A stretch of DNA of 9,674 nucleotides from Acidobacteriota bacterium. Its GTDB lineage: Bacteria > Acidobacteriota > Terriglobia > UBA7540. The notes under the pieces were generated by a model, which saw only the letters and a program-made list of their open reading frames with translations, was not told where the DNA came from and ran no database searches. A program made the position numbers and the translations under genes. This document shows positions 1-5,742 of this stretch, piece by piece (position 1 is the stretch's first letter; each line of letters begins with the position of its first letter). Location of the stretch: assembly GCA_003224635.1 (NCBI GenBank), contig QHZK01000194.1:1-9674 (forward strand), written 5' to 3'.

Positions 1-1005
1 TTCCACCAGATTCTTCGCAATGAGCTGAATCCCTCCCGCGCGGTGGACGTCCACCGCAACGTACCGCCCTGCCGGCTTCAGGTCCGCAATCAGCGGCGTT
101 CGTTTGCTGATCGCGTCAAAATCGTCGATGGTCAGCGGCACGCCAGCTTCGCGCGCCATGGCCAGCAGGTGTAGCACGGAGTTGGTCGAGCCGCCGGTGG
201 CCGCGACGCTGGCGATGGCGTTTTCGAAGGCCTGGCGCGTGAGGATGTCCCTGGGACGCACGCCGCGCTTAAGCAGCTCCATCACCAGCTTGCCCGTCGA
301 GTAGGCGACTTCGTCCTTTTGCGGGTCCATCGCGGGCACGCTGTTGAACCCCATCGGAGAAAGGCCGATGAACTCCATCACCGTGGACATGGTGTTAGCG
401 GTGAACTGCCCGCCGCACGCGCCCGCCGCCGGGCAGGCAGCATTCTCGAGTTTCTTCAGGTCTTCGTCCGACATCAGGCCGGCGGCGTGAGCGCCGATGG
501 CCTCGTATACGTCCCCGATGGTCACGTCGTGGTCCTGGAAATGCCCTGCGGCGATCGAGCCGCCGTAGAGCACGATCCCCGGCACGTTGAGCCGGATGAG
601 CGCCATCGCCCCTGCCGGGATGGTCTTGTCGCAGCCGACGAGCGCCACGACTGCGTCAAACATGTGGCCGCGCCCCACGAGCTCGATCGAGTCGGCAATC
701 ACCTCGCGGCTGACGAGCGACGCCTTCATGCCTTCGGTCCCCATGGTCACGCCATCCGATATGGCGATGGTGTTGAACTCCATAGGCGTGCCGCCCGCCG
801 CGCGTACGCCTTCCTTCATCTTCGCCGCCAGGCGCCGCAGATGGAAGTTGCAGGGCATGGTCTCGATCCACGTGTTGGCGATGCCGACGATAGGCCGCGC
901 GAGGTCGTCGTCGGTGAATCCGATGGCCTTAAGCATTGAGCGCGCGCCCGAGCGCGTCGGACCTTCGAGGATCGTGCGACTGGGAAGTTTGGGTTCGGAT
1001 GACAT
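1..1005 (-). CDS. ilvD: Dihydroxy-acid dehydratase, N-terminal 335 codons (partial at window edge)
   Basis: Dehydrates 2,3-dihydroxy-isovalerate and 2,3-dihydroxy-3-methylvalerate to the 2-keto acids in valine, leucine and isoleucine synthesis (cytoplasm, Fe-S dependent). The frame is open with no interruption from ATG at 1005 to the left edge, about 60% of the usual ~560 residues. Seen: N-terminal RSGARSMLKAIGFTDDDL; Fe-S cysteines C52 (MPCNFHL), C125 (GCDKTIPA) and C197 (GACGGQFTANTM). Their spacing of 73 and 72 residues matches the three cluster ligands known in this family. The segment AATGGSTNSVLHLLAMA and the stretch VDVHRAGGIQLIAKNL follow before the edge. The start is supported by AGGAGG five bases upstream. 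It lies 23 bp downstream of a same-strand nuclease-like gene and may be co-transcribed with it. The family call is secure; the missing C-terminus cannot be judged. Confidence 0.97.
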   Translation of the reverse strand, partial: MSSEPKLPSRTILEGPTRSGARSMLKAIGFTDDDLARPIVGIANTWIETMPCNFHLRRLAAKMKEGVRAAGGTPMEFNTIAISDGVTMGTEGMKASLVSREVIADSIELVGRGHMFDAVVALVGCDKTIPAGAMALIRLNVPGIVLYGGSIAAGHFQDHDVTIGDVYEAIGAHAAGLMSDEDLKKLENAACPAAGACGGQFTANTMSTVMEFIGLSPMGFNSVPAMDPQKDEVAYSTGKLVMELLKRGVRPRDILTRQAFENAIASVAATGGSTNSVLHLLAMAREAGVPLTIDDFDAISKRTPLIADLKPAGRYVAVDVHRAGGIQLIAKNLVE

Positions 1006-1028
1006 GATGGCCTCCTTCGTGACAAGAC

Positions 1029-1478
1029 TTATCTCGGCATTCTGTCCTTTAAGACATTGAAGACCAGTTCGAGGGGCACAACCTCCGCCGTTCCAAACTC
1101 CTTCTTATATTGGACATAGTCGTCCTTGCACTCCAAAGCCTGAACGTTCGCCTCGCGTACGTAGAAACGATAGTGTATCGGAAAAAAGTGTAGCTGTTTA
1201 GCGAGTATTTCATCCCTCACACATGACTCGACGTTGTTCCGATGTTCAGACTTGAGTGTCTCAGCAAGTCCTGCCGCTTGCTGATCGAAATTCCGCCTGT
1301 CCGTTGTCTTAACCTGGACGATCAAAATTCGTTTTCCAGCAAAATCGAGAGCAAGGAAATCAGGCTTTGCTGCCCACGGTGTGCCAGCAGTTGACCGAGT
1401 CACTTTGATCTGGGGCAAAACCGGGAATCGCTCGACGACCGTGAGATAGTAATGCACAAGCTGCTCGTAAAAGTCCAC
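1029..1478 (-). CDS. Small PD-(D/E)XK nuclease-like protein, unrecognised family
   Basis: 149 residues beginning at GTG, chosen because a near-perfect Shine-Dalgarno (GAGGAGG, 1483-1489) sits four bases before it. I do not recognise the family by name. Residues 39-57 read P39-D40, then a beta-strand-like stretch, then Q55-V56-K57 at the end of a hydrophobic strand (ILIVQVK). This is the layout of a PD-(D/E)XK nuclease core, with Q in place of the usual E/D. The rest has a helical N-terminus (FYEQLVHYYLTVVERF) and a mixed C-terminus with no signal peptide or membrane segment, so a cytoplasmic protein is expected. Base composition is visibly lower in GC than ilvD or the GMC gene, as expected for transferred DNA. 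It is the upstream same-strand neighbour of ilvD and is divergent from a MazF operon. A degenerate restriction, repair or defence nuclease is plausible; activity is uncertain because of the Q. Confidence 0.7.
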   Translation of the reverse strand: MDFYEQLVHYYLTVVERFPVLPQIKVTRSTAGTPWAAKPDFLALDFAGKRILIVQVKTTDRRNFDQQAAGLAETLKSEHRNNVESCVRDEILAKQLHFFPIHYRFYVREANVQALECKDDYVQYKKEFGTAEVVPLELVFNVLKDRMPR

Positions 1479-1534
1479 TGTTCCTCCTCAAGCCAAGTAC
1501 GACTCTGGGCCCGGAATTCCTTTTTTGCCATACG

Positions 1535-1563
1535 GTTATATCGTCTCGGGTGTCCGCAGTCAA
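1535..1563 (-). promoter_or_regulatory. Sigma70-type promoter for the nuclease-like gene (and possibly ilvD)
   Basis: Read on the minus strand, TTGACT (1558-1563) and TATAAC (1535-1540) are separated by exactly 17 bp. Both hexamers are close to consensus. Transcription would start near 1528, giving a leader of about 50 nt that includes the strong Shine-Dalgarno at 1483-1489. Promoter prediction by eye only. Confidence 0.6.
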
Positions 1564-1570
1564 TGAATCA

Positions 1571-1580
1571 GTCCTAGGAC
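1571..1580. promoter_or_regulatory. 10-bp perfect palindrome between two divergent promoters, candidate operator
   Basis: GTCCTAGGAC is its own reverse complement. It lies between the -35 box of the minus-strand promoter (1558-1563) and the -35 box of the plus-strand promoter (1584-1589). It could be a binding site for the antitoxin or antitoxin-toxin complex encoded just downstream, since autoregulation is the rule for type II systems. A 10-bp palindrome can also arise by chance, so this is a candidate only. Confidence 0.35.
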
Positions 1581-1583
1581 CGC

Positions 1584-1612
1584 TTGTTTGTCCGGAACGG
1601 CCACGGTATACT
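1584..1612 (+). promoter_or_regulatory. Sigma70-type promoter of the antitoxin/MazF-like toxin operon
   Basis: TTGTTT (1584-1589), a 17-bp spacer and TATACT (1607-1612). The start codon at 1622 is only 10 nt past the -10 box, so the predicted transcript begins at or within about 3 nt of the ATG. No Shine-Dalgarno fits in that space, which suggests a leaderless mRNA. Confidence 0.6.
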
Positions 1613-1621
1613 TGATGACGT

Positions 1622-1855
1622 ATGAAGGCGCTCGAGCTACTCGGTGACATCGACGCGCAGCACTGCCTCCGCGCCGAAGTGCCGGAAGGCGTGCCCACCG
1701 GTCCCGTCCGGCTGATCGTTCTGATAGCCGACGAAGGCGACGCGGGCGCGGATTGGGCCCATGGTATCGCAGCCGAGTGGTCGGATGAACTGAGTGATGC
1801 CAGGCAAGACATCTACACGCTTGACGACGGAAAACCGGTAGATGCGTCCGGGTGA
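1622..1855 (+). CDS. Antitoxin of a MazF/PemK-type toxin-antitoxin pair
   Basis: 77-residue acidic protein that should neutralise the toxin encoded by the next gene. The first ~40 residues (MKALELLGDID, then LRAEVPEGVPTGPVRLIVLIAD) look like the small beta-rich, AbrB/MazE-like DNA-binding half found in many short antitoxins. The last ~30 (EWSDELSDARQDIYTLDDGKP) are acidic and probably form the toxin-wrapping tail. I recognise the general pattern of toxin-partner proteins with a DIYTLDDG-like tail but cannot name a family. Its 3' end overlaps the toxin start by 14 nt in another frame, the standard coupled antitoxin-toxin order. Translation probably starts on a leaderless message because the -10 box is only 10 nt upstream. 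The role is inferred mainly from size, tail and partner. Confidence 0.8.
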   Translation: MKALELLGDIDAQHCLRAEVPEGVPTGPVRLIVLIADEGDAGADWAHGIAAEWSDELSDARQDIYTLDDGKPVDASG

Positions 1856-2183
1856 AATCTACCTAGCCAAGTTCCCCTTCGGGGATGCTCCGGGAATGAA
1901 GTTGCGTCCGGTGTTAGCGCTCACCGGGCCCGTTGGCTCAGTTCCCGAAGTTTTGGTAGCATACATCTCATCCGTGATTCCGGTCCAGCTTCTGCCCTCT
2001 GATCTGCTTTTGGATCCTGCGTCCCCGGAATTCCGTTTGACCAACCTCAAGACAGCATCAGCGCTCCGCTTGCACAAATTGGCGACAATCCACTGCTCAA
2101 TTCTGGCGCGCTACCTTGGTGTCGTTGGGCAGCGCACGGAAGGCGTCGTGGCCTCCAAGCTCAGAAGCCTTCTCAAGCTGTAA
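1842..2183 (+). CDS. PemK/MazF-family mRNA interferase toxin
   Basis: 113 residues, the usual MazF length. Family members are sequence-specific endoribonucleases that cut mRNA and arrest growth when the antitoxin is degraded. Seen: the N-terminal first strand RPGEIYLAKFPFGD, a basic loop followed by K20-L21-R22-P23 and the strand VLALTG (the conserved RP of the active-site loop), a central strand VLVAYISS, the segment FRLTNLKTASALRLHKLATI matching the family's 'GL..SS.v....l.ti' region, and a C-terminal helix VASKLRSLLKL. No truncation or frameshift is visible. The ATG lies inside the antitoxin gene (14-nt overlap), so the two are translationally coupled, with no separate promoter. Family assignment is good; the cleavage sequence cannot be read from the protein. 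Confidence 0.88.
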   Translation: MRPGEIYLAKFPFGDAPGMKLRPVLALTGPVGSVPEVLVAYISSVIPVQLLPSDLLLDPASPEFRLTNLKTASALRLHKLATIHCSILARYLGVVGQRTEGVVASKLRSLLKL

Positions 2184-2247
2184 TACTTCCGTTTTGTGCT
2201 GCGGAGTTGATGGAAGCATCGGCTAGCTTTTGCGGTTTGGCTTGGCG

Positions 2248-2253
2248 TAGAAT
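2248..2253 (+). promoter_or_regulatory. Possible -10 box (TAGAAT) for the orphan antitoxin
   Basis: GCGTAGAATC lies 20 bp upstream of the antitoxin ATG at 2274. The same TAGAAT hexamer precedes the GMC gene. No convincing -35 box is present at the right distance, so this is weak. The antitoxin also has its own ribosome site, GAGGA at 2261-2265, eight bases before the ATG. Confidence 0.35.
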
Positions 2254-2273
2254 CTTCAGCGAGGACGAAAGCC

Positions 2274-2504
2274 ATGCCGGCTGAGACAATCACCATTCCT
2301 CTCGATCCTGAGGCCGCGAAAATTTACAAGGCAGCGCCCGCCGAGGACAAGAAGAAGATGCAAGCGCTTCTCAGCCTGTGGTTGCGGGACTTAGCCATCC
2401 GAGAACCCTCCACCTTGAGTGAGATCATGAACAATGTCAGCCGTAAGGCTCAGGCCCGGGGACTCACACCTGACCTTCTGGAGTCTCTTCTGAAGGGGGC
2501 GTAG
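2274..2504 (+). CDS. Antitoxin of a PIN-toxin pair, now apparently orphan
   Basis: 76-residue, mostly helical protein: a short N-terminal strand (ETITIPLD), a helix DPEAAKIYKAAP, then DKKKMQALLSLWLRDLA and a C-terminal NNVSRKAQARGLTPDLLESLLK. This architecture is one I know from small proteins encoded directly upstream of PIN-domain toxins; the family has no name I can assign with certainty. The ATG is preceded by GAGGA at a spacing of eight bases. Immediately after its TAG stop comes a reading frame starting like a PIN toxin (feature at 2506), but only the first ~14 codons survive. The antitoxin frame is intact and could still be expressed, for example as an anti-toxin against related toxins elsewhere. 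The toxin-antitoxin role is inferred from form and neighbour. Confidence 0.7.
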   Translation: MPAETITIPLDPEAAKIYKAAPAEDKKKMQALLSLWLRDLAIREPSTLSEIMNNVSRKAQARGLTPDLLESLLKGA

Positions 2505-2505
2505 G

Positions 2506-2598
2506 TTGCGCTTCGTCTTCGACACTACGGTCCTCGTTAGTAATCTCCATTCTTACCGAACTTCAGCCGTACCAATCTATGACGGCAAGATTAGGTAG
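2506..2598 (+). pseudogene. N-terminal stub of a PIN-domain toxin
   Basis: One base after the antitoxin stop, TTG begins LRFVFDTTVLVSNL, which resembles the first strand and helix of PIN toxins of the 'M-R-x-V-x-D-T-N-V-L-V-S' type. The metal-binding first Asp is kept and the usual N after DT is T. A purine-rich AAGGGGG at 2493-2499 could be its ribosome site. After about codon 14 the similarity ends: the remaining codons to the stop at 2596 are simply the antisense of the 3' end of the minus-strand vapC gene. The break therefore falls around 2548-2563. A normal member would be about 130-140 residues, so this is a truncated remnant without the other catalytic acids. Confidence 0.6.
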
Positions 2599-3015
2599 CC
2601 GGGAGAATTCCCGCGTGTTGCGCGTGACCAGGGTAGCCCGGTGGGCGAGCGCCGTACCAGCAATCAGATTGTCCAGCGGGCCGATTGGGCGACCCCGCCG
2701 TTCCAGTTCCGCGCGCACCGTTGCGGCGGCTCGGGCAGCAGGGCGGTCGAACGGAAGCAGCGACACAACCGCGAGGAACGTATCGAACTGCCGCCGCCTT
2801 TTTGCCGGCTGGGCCGATTTCGCGATGCCAACCTCGATTTCATACAGCGACACCGCCGAGATCGCGACCTCGCCTGGCGGGGTGGCTAACATGCGCTCCG
2901 GCACCCTGCCCTGCCCCTTGAAGAAGTAGATGAGCGTGTTCGTATCGAGCAAGAACATAAGGGAAAACTGTACGGAGGGTCTGGGGCTGCCCACCTCGGC
3001 GACCCTGCTGTTCAT
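2563..3015 (-). CDS. vapC: VapC-family PIN-domain ribonuclease toxin
   Basis: Type II toxin; family members are Mg-dependent RNases that cut tRNA or rRNA when freed from the antitoxin. From the internal methionine at 2958 the protein reads MFLLDTNTLIYFFKG, a canonical PIN start. Numbered from there, acidic residues D5, E40 (SLYEIEVG) and D96 (GPLDNLIAGTALAH) are in their expected places, followed by LVTRNTREFSRLP and the C-terminal IDWYG; 131 residues is the usual length. The ATG at 3013-3015 overlaps the antitoxin stop as ATGA and would add 19 residues of non-PIN sequence. I give this longer frame because of the coupling, but the shorter start at 2958 fits the domain better. Neither has a clear Shine-Dalgarno. 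Its 3' end abuts the broken toxin stub on the other strand. Confidence 0.9.
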   Translation of the reverse strand: MNSRVAEVGSPRPSVQFSLMFLLDTNTLIYFFKGQGRVPERMLATPPGEVAISAVSLYEIEVGIAKSAQPAKRRRQFDTFLAVVSLLPFDRPAARAAATVRAELERRGRPIGPLDNLIAGTALAHRATLVTRNTREFSRLPNLAVIDWYG

Positions 3016-3242
3016 AGGCGCCCGCGGGGGTGGTCCTTGCCGGTCACCGCTCGCAGGTCGCGGAGATCAGGAAAATCCGGCCACGCGCCCGCAAGCTCCC
3101 GTGCCTCTGCCGGCCAATCGGTACGCGTCCGGTTCTCGACCAGTTCGCCCACCCAGCGGCTCACCGAGACCCTAGCTTTCCGGGCGGCGGCCTTGAGGCG
3201 CCGCTCAGCGTCCGCGTCGAGATAGATTGTCACTTGAGCCAT
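3012..3242 (-). CDS. vapB: VapB-type ribbon-helix-helix antitoxin
   Basis: 76 residues. Residues 2-36 (AQVTIYLDADAERRLKAAA, then SVSRWVGELVEN) have the ribbon-helix-helix pattern: a short DNA-contacting strand with alternating residues, a charged first helix and an S-x-S-x-W second helix. The C-terminal part (WPAEARELAGAWPDFPDLRDL) is the expected toxin-binding tail. ATG at 3242 is preceded by GAGGT six bases upstream. The stop overlaps the ATG of the long vapC frame (ATGA). Antitoxins of this type dimerise, bind the promoter and repress their own operon, and a strong promoter lies just upstream (3281-3309). The gene is transcribed away from the GMC oxidoreductase. Confidence 0.85.
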   Translation of the reverse strand: MAQVTIYLDADAERRLKAAARKARVSVSRWVGELVENRTRTDWPAEARELAGAWPDFPDLRDLRAVTGKDHPRGRL

Positions 3243-3280
3243 GCCTGCACCTCGAACTTATTTGCACACATATATTTACA

Positions 3281-3309
3281 ATTATATTGGCTCTCGCTTC
3301 TTTTGGCAA
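3281..3309 (-). promoter_or_regulatory. Strong promoter of the vapBC operon
   Basis: On the minus strand, TTGCCA (3304-3309) and a perfect TATAAT (3281-3286) are 17 bp apart. The surrounding 3256-3292 segment is markedly A+T rich within a GC-rich region. This is typical of toxin-antitoxin operators, where the antitoxin would bind over the promoter. Confidence 0.7.
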
Positions 3310-3359
3310 CACGACCAGTTGGCTGCCCTGCTGCTCGAACATTCGACTTTCCAACACGA

Positions 3360-3393
3360 CAATCAAAGTCCTCCACGATTATTCTTTTGATTG
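3360..3393. promoter_or_regulatory. 8-bp inverted repeat upstream of the GMC gene, candidate operator
   Basis: CAATCAAA (3360-3367) and its exact reverse complement TTTGATTG (3386-3393) are separated by 18 bp. The right arm overlaps the likely -35 region of the GMC promoter, so a regulator binding here would affect transcription of the oxidoreductase. No T-run follows, so it is not a terminator. Confidence 0.35.
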
Positions 3394-3417
3394 CGACGTT
3401 GCGGCGAGTGATAGAAT
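3387..3417 (+). promoter_or_regulatory. Likely promoter of the GMC oxidoreductase gene
   Basis: A TAGAAT -10 box (3412-3417) lies 10 nt before the ATG at 3428. The best -35 candidates are TTGATT (3387-3392, spacer 19) or TTGCGA (3391-3396, spacer 15), neither ideal. If used, the mRNA would have a leader of a few nucleotides at most, and no Shine-Dalgarno is present before the ATG. Confidence 0.45.
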
Positions 3418-3427
3418 TCCGGCTTCC

Positions 3428-5032
3428 ATGAGCGCAGAACCGTTCGATGTTTGCGTCATCGGCTCGGGACCCGCAGGCGGCGTGCTCTCGAAAGAACTGG
3501 CGGAGCGAGGCGCCAAAGTGGCCCTGGTGGAAGCGGGACGACAGATGTCCCCCGAAGACTTCCACTTCCATTCCTGGCCCTACGACTTCCCTAAGCGGCA
3601 CAAACCTCCCGAAGCGTTTTACCCGCCCGAGGTCAAGTCAGCGATCCGCTACGAGGACTGCGACGACATCGCCGTCGACCGCATCCGGGCCGTGGGCGGA
3701 CGCAGCATCCACTGGAATGCCGCCTGCTTCCGCTTCGCTCAGCGCGACTTCCGCGAGCGGAGCATGGAGGGCGTCGAGGAAGACTGGCCGATCAGTTATC
3801 AGGAGCTCGCGCCTTATTATTCGCACGTCGAGCGCATGATCGGCGTGTGCGGATCGCGCGAGAACCTGGATATTCTCCCCGACGGCGAGTTTCTGCCGCC
3901 CATCAAGTTTCGCTGCTCGGAAGAGATCGTTAAGCGCGCCTGCGGCAAGATGGGCATTCCGATGATTCCGACGCGCAAGGCCGTCCTGACCGTGCCTTAC
4001 GACGGCCGCCCGCCCTGCCACTACTGCGGCCACTGCATGGAGGGCTGCGACGCGGGCGCGATCTTCACCGTCCCCAATTCGATGCTCCCCAAGGCGCAGC
4101 GCACCGGCAACTTCACCCTGCTGCCCAACCGCGTGGCGCGCGAGATTCTGACGGACAGCGAAGGGCGGGCGCGCGCGGTGTCGGTGATTGACACGACCAC
4201 GCGCCGGGAAGAGGAAATCCGCGCCCGCGTGTTCGCCGTCGCGTGCGCCACGATCGAGTCCGCGCGGCTGCTGCTCAATTCGCGCTCGCCCCGCTTCCCG
4301 AATGGCCTCGCCAACTCGAGCGGCCTCGTCGGGCGCTATCTCACCGGGCACATCACGGGCGGGGTTGCCGGTTACCTCGACGAGCTCGCGGGCTCGAAGC
4401 CCGTCAACAACGACGGCGCTACCGACCACTCCTACATCCCGCGCTTCAACGCCAACGACAAGAAGCGCGGGTTCGCAGGTGGGTATCAATACCAGGTCCA
4501 GTTCTCCAGTTCCATGTTTCCCCACCAGGCGCAGATGCTGAGAGGCTTCGGGAAATCCTTCAAGGAGCGGGTGCGGTACTTGCAGCCGGGCTTCTTCATG
4601 ATGGGAGGGTTCGGCAAGGCGCTCGCCCGCCGCGAGAACTACGCGACCGTGGACCCGAGTCACCCGGACGCCTACGGAATCCCCATCTCGGTCGTCCACT
4701 TCCGCTTCAGCGAGAACGACCTGGCCCTTTGGCGTGACATGACTGAGAAAGCCCGCGAAATCCTCCACGCGGCCAAGGCCGAGCTGATTACCGTCGACTC
4801 GGGTCCGAGCGGCTTCGCCAGCCACGAGACCGGGACCGCGCGCATGGGGAACGACCCGCGCTCTTCCGTCCTCAACGCGCACTGCCAGGCGCACGACGTC
4901 AAGAACCTGTTTGTGGTCGACGGGAGCTGCTTCACGACCTTCCCCGAAAAGAACCCCACGCTGACCATCATGGCGCTGGCCGTCCGCGCGGCAGAGTACA
5001 TGGCGGGCGAGGTCAAGAAGGGGAACCTTTAA
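3428..5032 (+). CDS. GMC-family FAD-dependent oxidoreductase with a four-cysteine motif
   Basis: 534 residues. GMC (glucose-methanol-choline) enzymes oxidise alcohols or sugars with FAD; the substrate here is unknown. Seen: Rossmann FAD site FDVCVIGSGPAGG with G12-x-G14-x2-G17, ending strand 2 at E35 (VALVEAG); the GGRSIHWNA motif; C-terminal H466 (SHETGTARMG) and N509 (EKNPTLTIMALAVRAAEYM), the usual catalytic His/Asn pair. C197, C200, C203 and C207 form C-x2-C-x2-C-x3-C. This resembles the cysteine motif of GMC subunits of the gluconate/fructose/FAD-glucose dehydrogenase group, some of which carry a 3Fe-4S cluster. There is no signal peptide, so it appears cytoplasmic unless carried by a partner. 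No cytochrome or small subunit gene adjoins it here. The start at 3428 is chosen because the fold begins there; an upstream in-frame extension has no domain. Confidence 0.9.
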   Translation: MSAEPFDVCVIGSGPAGGVLSKELAERGAKVALVEAGRQMSPEDFHFHSWPYDFPKRHKPPEAFYPPEVKSAIRYEDCDDIAVDRIRAVGGRSIHWNAACFRFAQRDFRERSMEGVEEDWPISYQELAPYYSHVERMIGVCGSRENLDILPDGEFLPPIKFRCSEEIVKRACGKMGIPMIPTRKAVLTVPYDGRPPCHYCGHCMEGCDAGAIFTVPNSMLPKAQRTGNFTLLPNRVAREILTDSEGRARAVSVIDTTTRREEEIRARVFAVACATIESARLLLNSRSPRFPNGLANSSGLVGRYLTGHITGGVAGYLDELAGSKPVNNDGATDHSYIPRFNANDKKRGFAGGYQYQVQFSSSMFPHQAQMLRGFGKSFKERVRYLQPGFFMMGGFGKALARRENYATVDPSHPDAYGIPISVVHFRFSENDLALWRDMTEKAREILHAAKAELITVDSGPSGFASHETGTARMGNDPRSSVLNAHCQAHDVKNLFVVDGSCFTTFPEKNPTLTIMALAVRAAEYMAGEVKKGNL

Positions 5033-5118
5033 TGCTTTCTTGACTGCGGATTGACGGTTGTGGTGGCATGGTCGGGTGCGGGATTTGTATCGCGGACCCC
5101 CTTGAACAGGAGGCTCGA

Positions 5119-5742
5119 ATGAAAGGAGCGTCCACATTGCTTGTTGTGGTCGCAGCAGTCGCAGTCATAATCGACACGGCCAACGTCTGTTCAGAGACCG
5201 TTGCTGCGCAGCGGTCGAACGTGGGAGGCGTGAACGGCCGGGTCGGCGCCACGAAAAGTGGAGAAGTAGTGCCTCCGGAATCGGCCACTATTTATGTCTT
5301 GTATTCGAACCAAATGGAGAGCGCCCGGTTCTCGCACGGCAACGATAACGATACGGCGAGTGGGCAGTTTCACTACTACCTGAACAACCTGCTCGAAAAG
5401 AACAAAGAGCTGAAGAGCCTGCAGAAGAGGGTCCATCACAATCCGCAGCCCGGAGATGCGAACCAGATGGCAGCTTACTACCTACAGAGCGTTGATGAGG
5501 CGTTAACACGGGTTCGCAGTTGGTTGACGAAGCACCCTGACCGGAGCTGGCAACTGAAGACCATCGCGCCCGACGCGCAGGGCTTCTGGTCAGCCGAGGG
5601 CTTGCAACCCGGCGGATATTCAGTGGTGGTGCGGGGCAGGCTTCCTGGATACGACGCAGACTGGGAAGAGGAAGTGGACCTCGCCGCCGGGAGGACCATC
5701 TCCCTGCCTTTGACCCGACCGCGATTTTTCCGCCACGAATAG
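5119..5742 (+). CDS. Exported protein with a carboxypeptidase-regulatory-like beta-sandwich split by a helical insert
   Basis: 207 residues of unknown function. The start at 5119 is set by AGGAGG (5108-5113) five bases upstream and by the signal peptide that begins there: K2, then a hydrophobic run STLLVVVAAVAVII, with a possible cleavage after V28-A29-A30. C24 is not in a lipobox. Mature residues ~38-60 (VNGRV, then ESATIYVLY) resemble the first strands of a carboxypeptidase-regulatory-like (transthyretin-type) domain. Residues ~148-201 (APDAQGFWSAEGLQPGGYSV, then VDLAAGRTISLPL) resemble its last strands. Between them lie about 85 mostly helical, charged residues (HYYLNNLLEKNKELKSLQKR, QMAAYYLQSVDEALTRVRSW). 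The gene is 86 bp after the GMC gene on the same strand. The domain call is moderate and the role unknown. Confidence 0.75.
   Translation: MKGASTLLVVVAAVAVIIDTANVCSETVAAQRSNVGGVNGRVGATKSGEVVPPESATIYVLYSNQMESARFSHGNDNDTASGQFHYYLNNLLEKNKELKSLQKRVHHNPQPGDANQMAAYYLQSVDEALTRVRSWLTKHPDRSWQLKTIAPDAQGFWSAEGLQPGGYSVVVRGRLPGYDADWEEEVDLAAGRTISLPLTRPRFFRHE

Noticed and set aside
319..1060. Plus-strand open frames across the ilvD region
   Set aside because: IlvD on the minus strand is continuous and carries all three cluster cysteines; the plus-strand products are His/Arg-rich and featureless.
3227..3427. A 67-codon N-terminal extension of the GMC protein
   Set aside because: It crosses the vapBC promoter and the GMC -10 box, has no similarity to the family, and the FAD-binding fold begins right after ATG 3428.
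5068..5118. A 17-codon extension of the exported beta-sandwich protein
   Set aside because: AGGAGG at ideal spacing and the signal peptide both point to the ATG at 5119.
3638..5137. A 499-codon open frame on the minus strand opposite the GMC gene
   Set aside because: It is the antisense of a strongly recognisable GMC oxidoreductase in GC-rich DNA; its product is Arg/Val/Ala/Gly-rich with no domain pattern.
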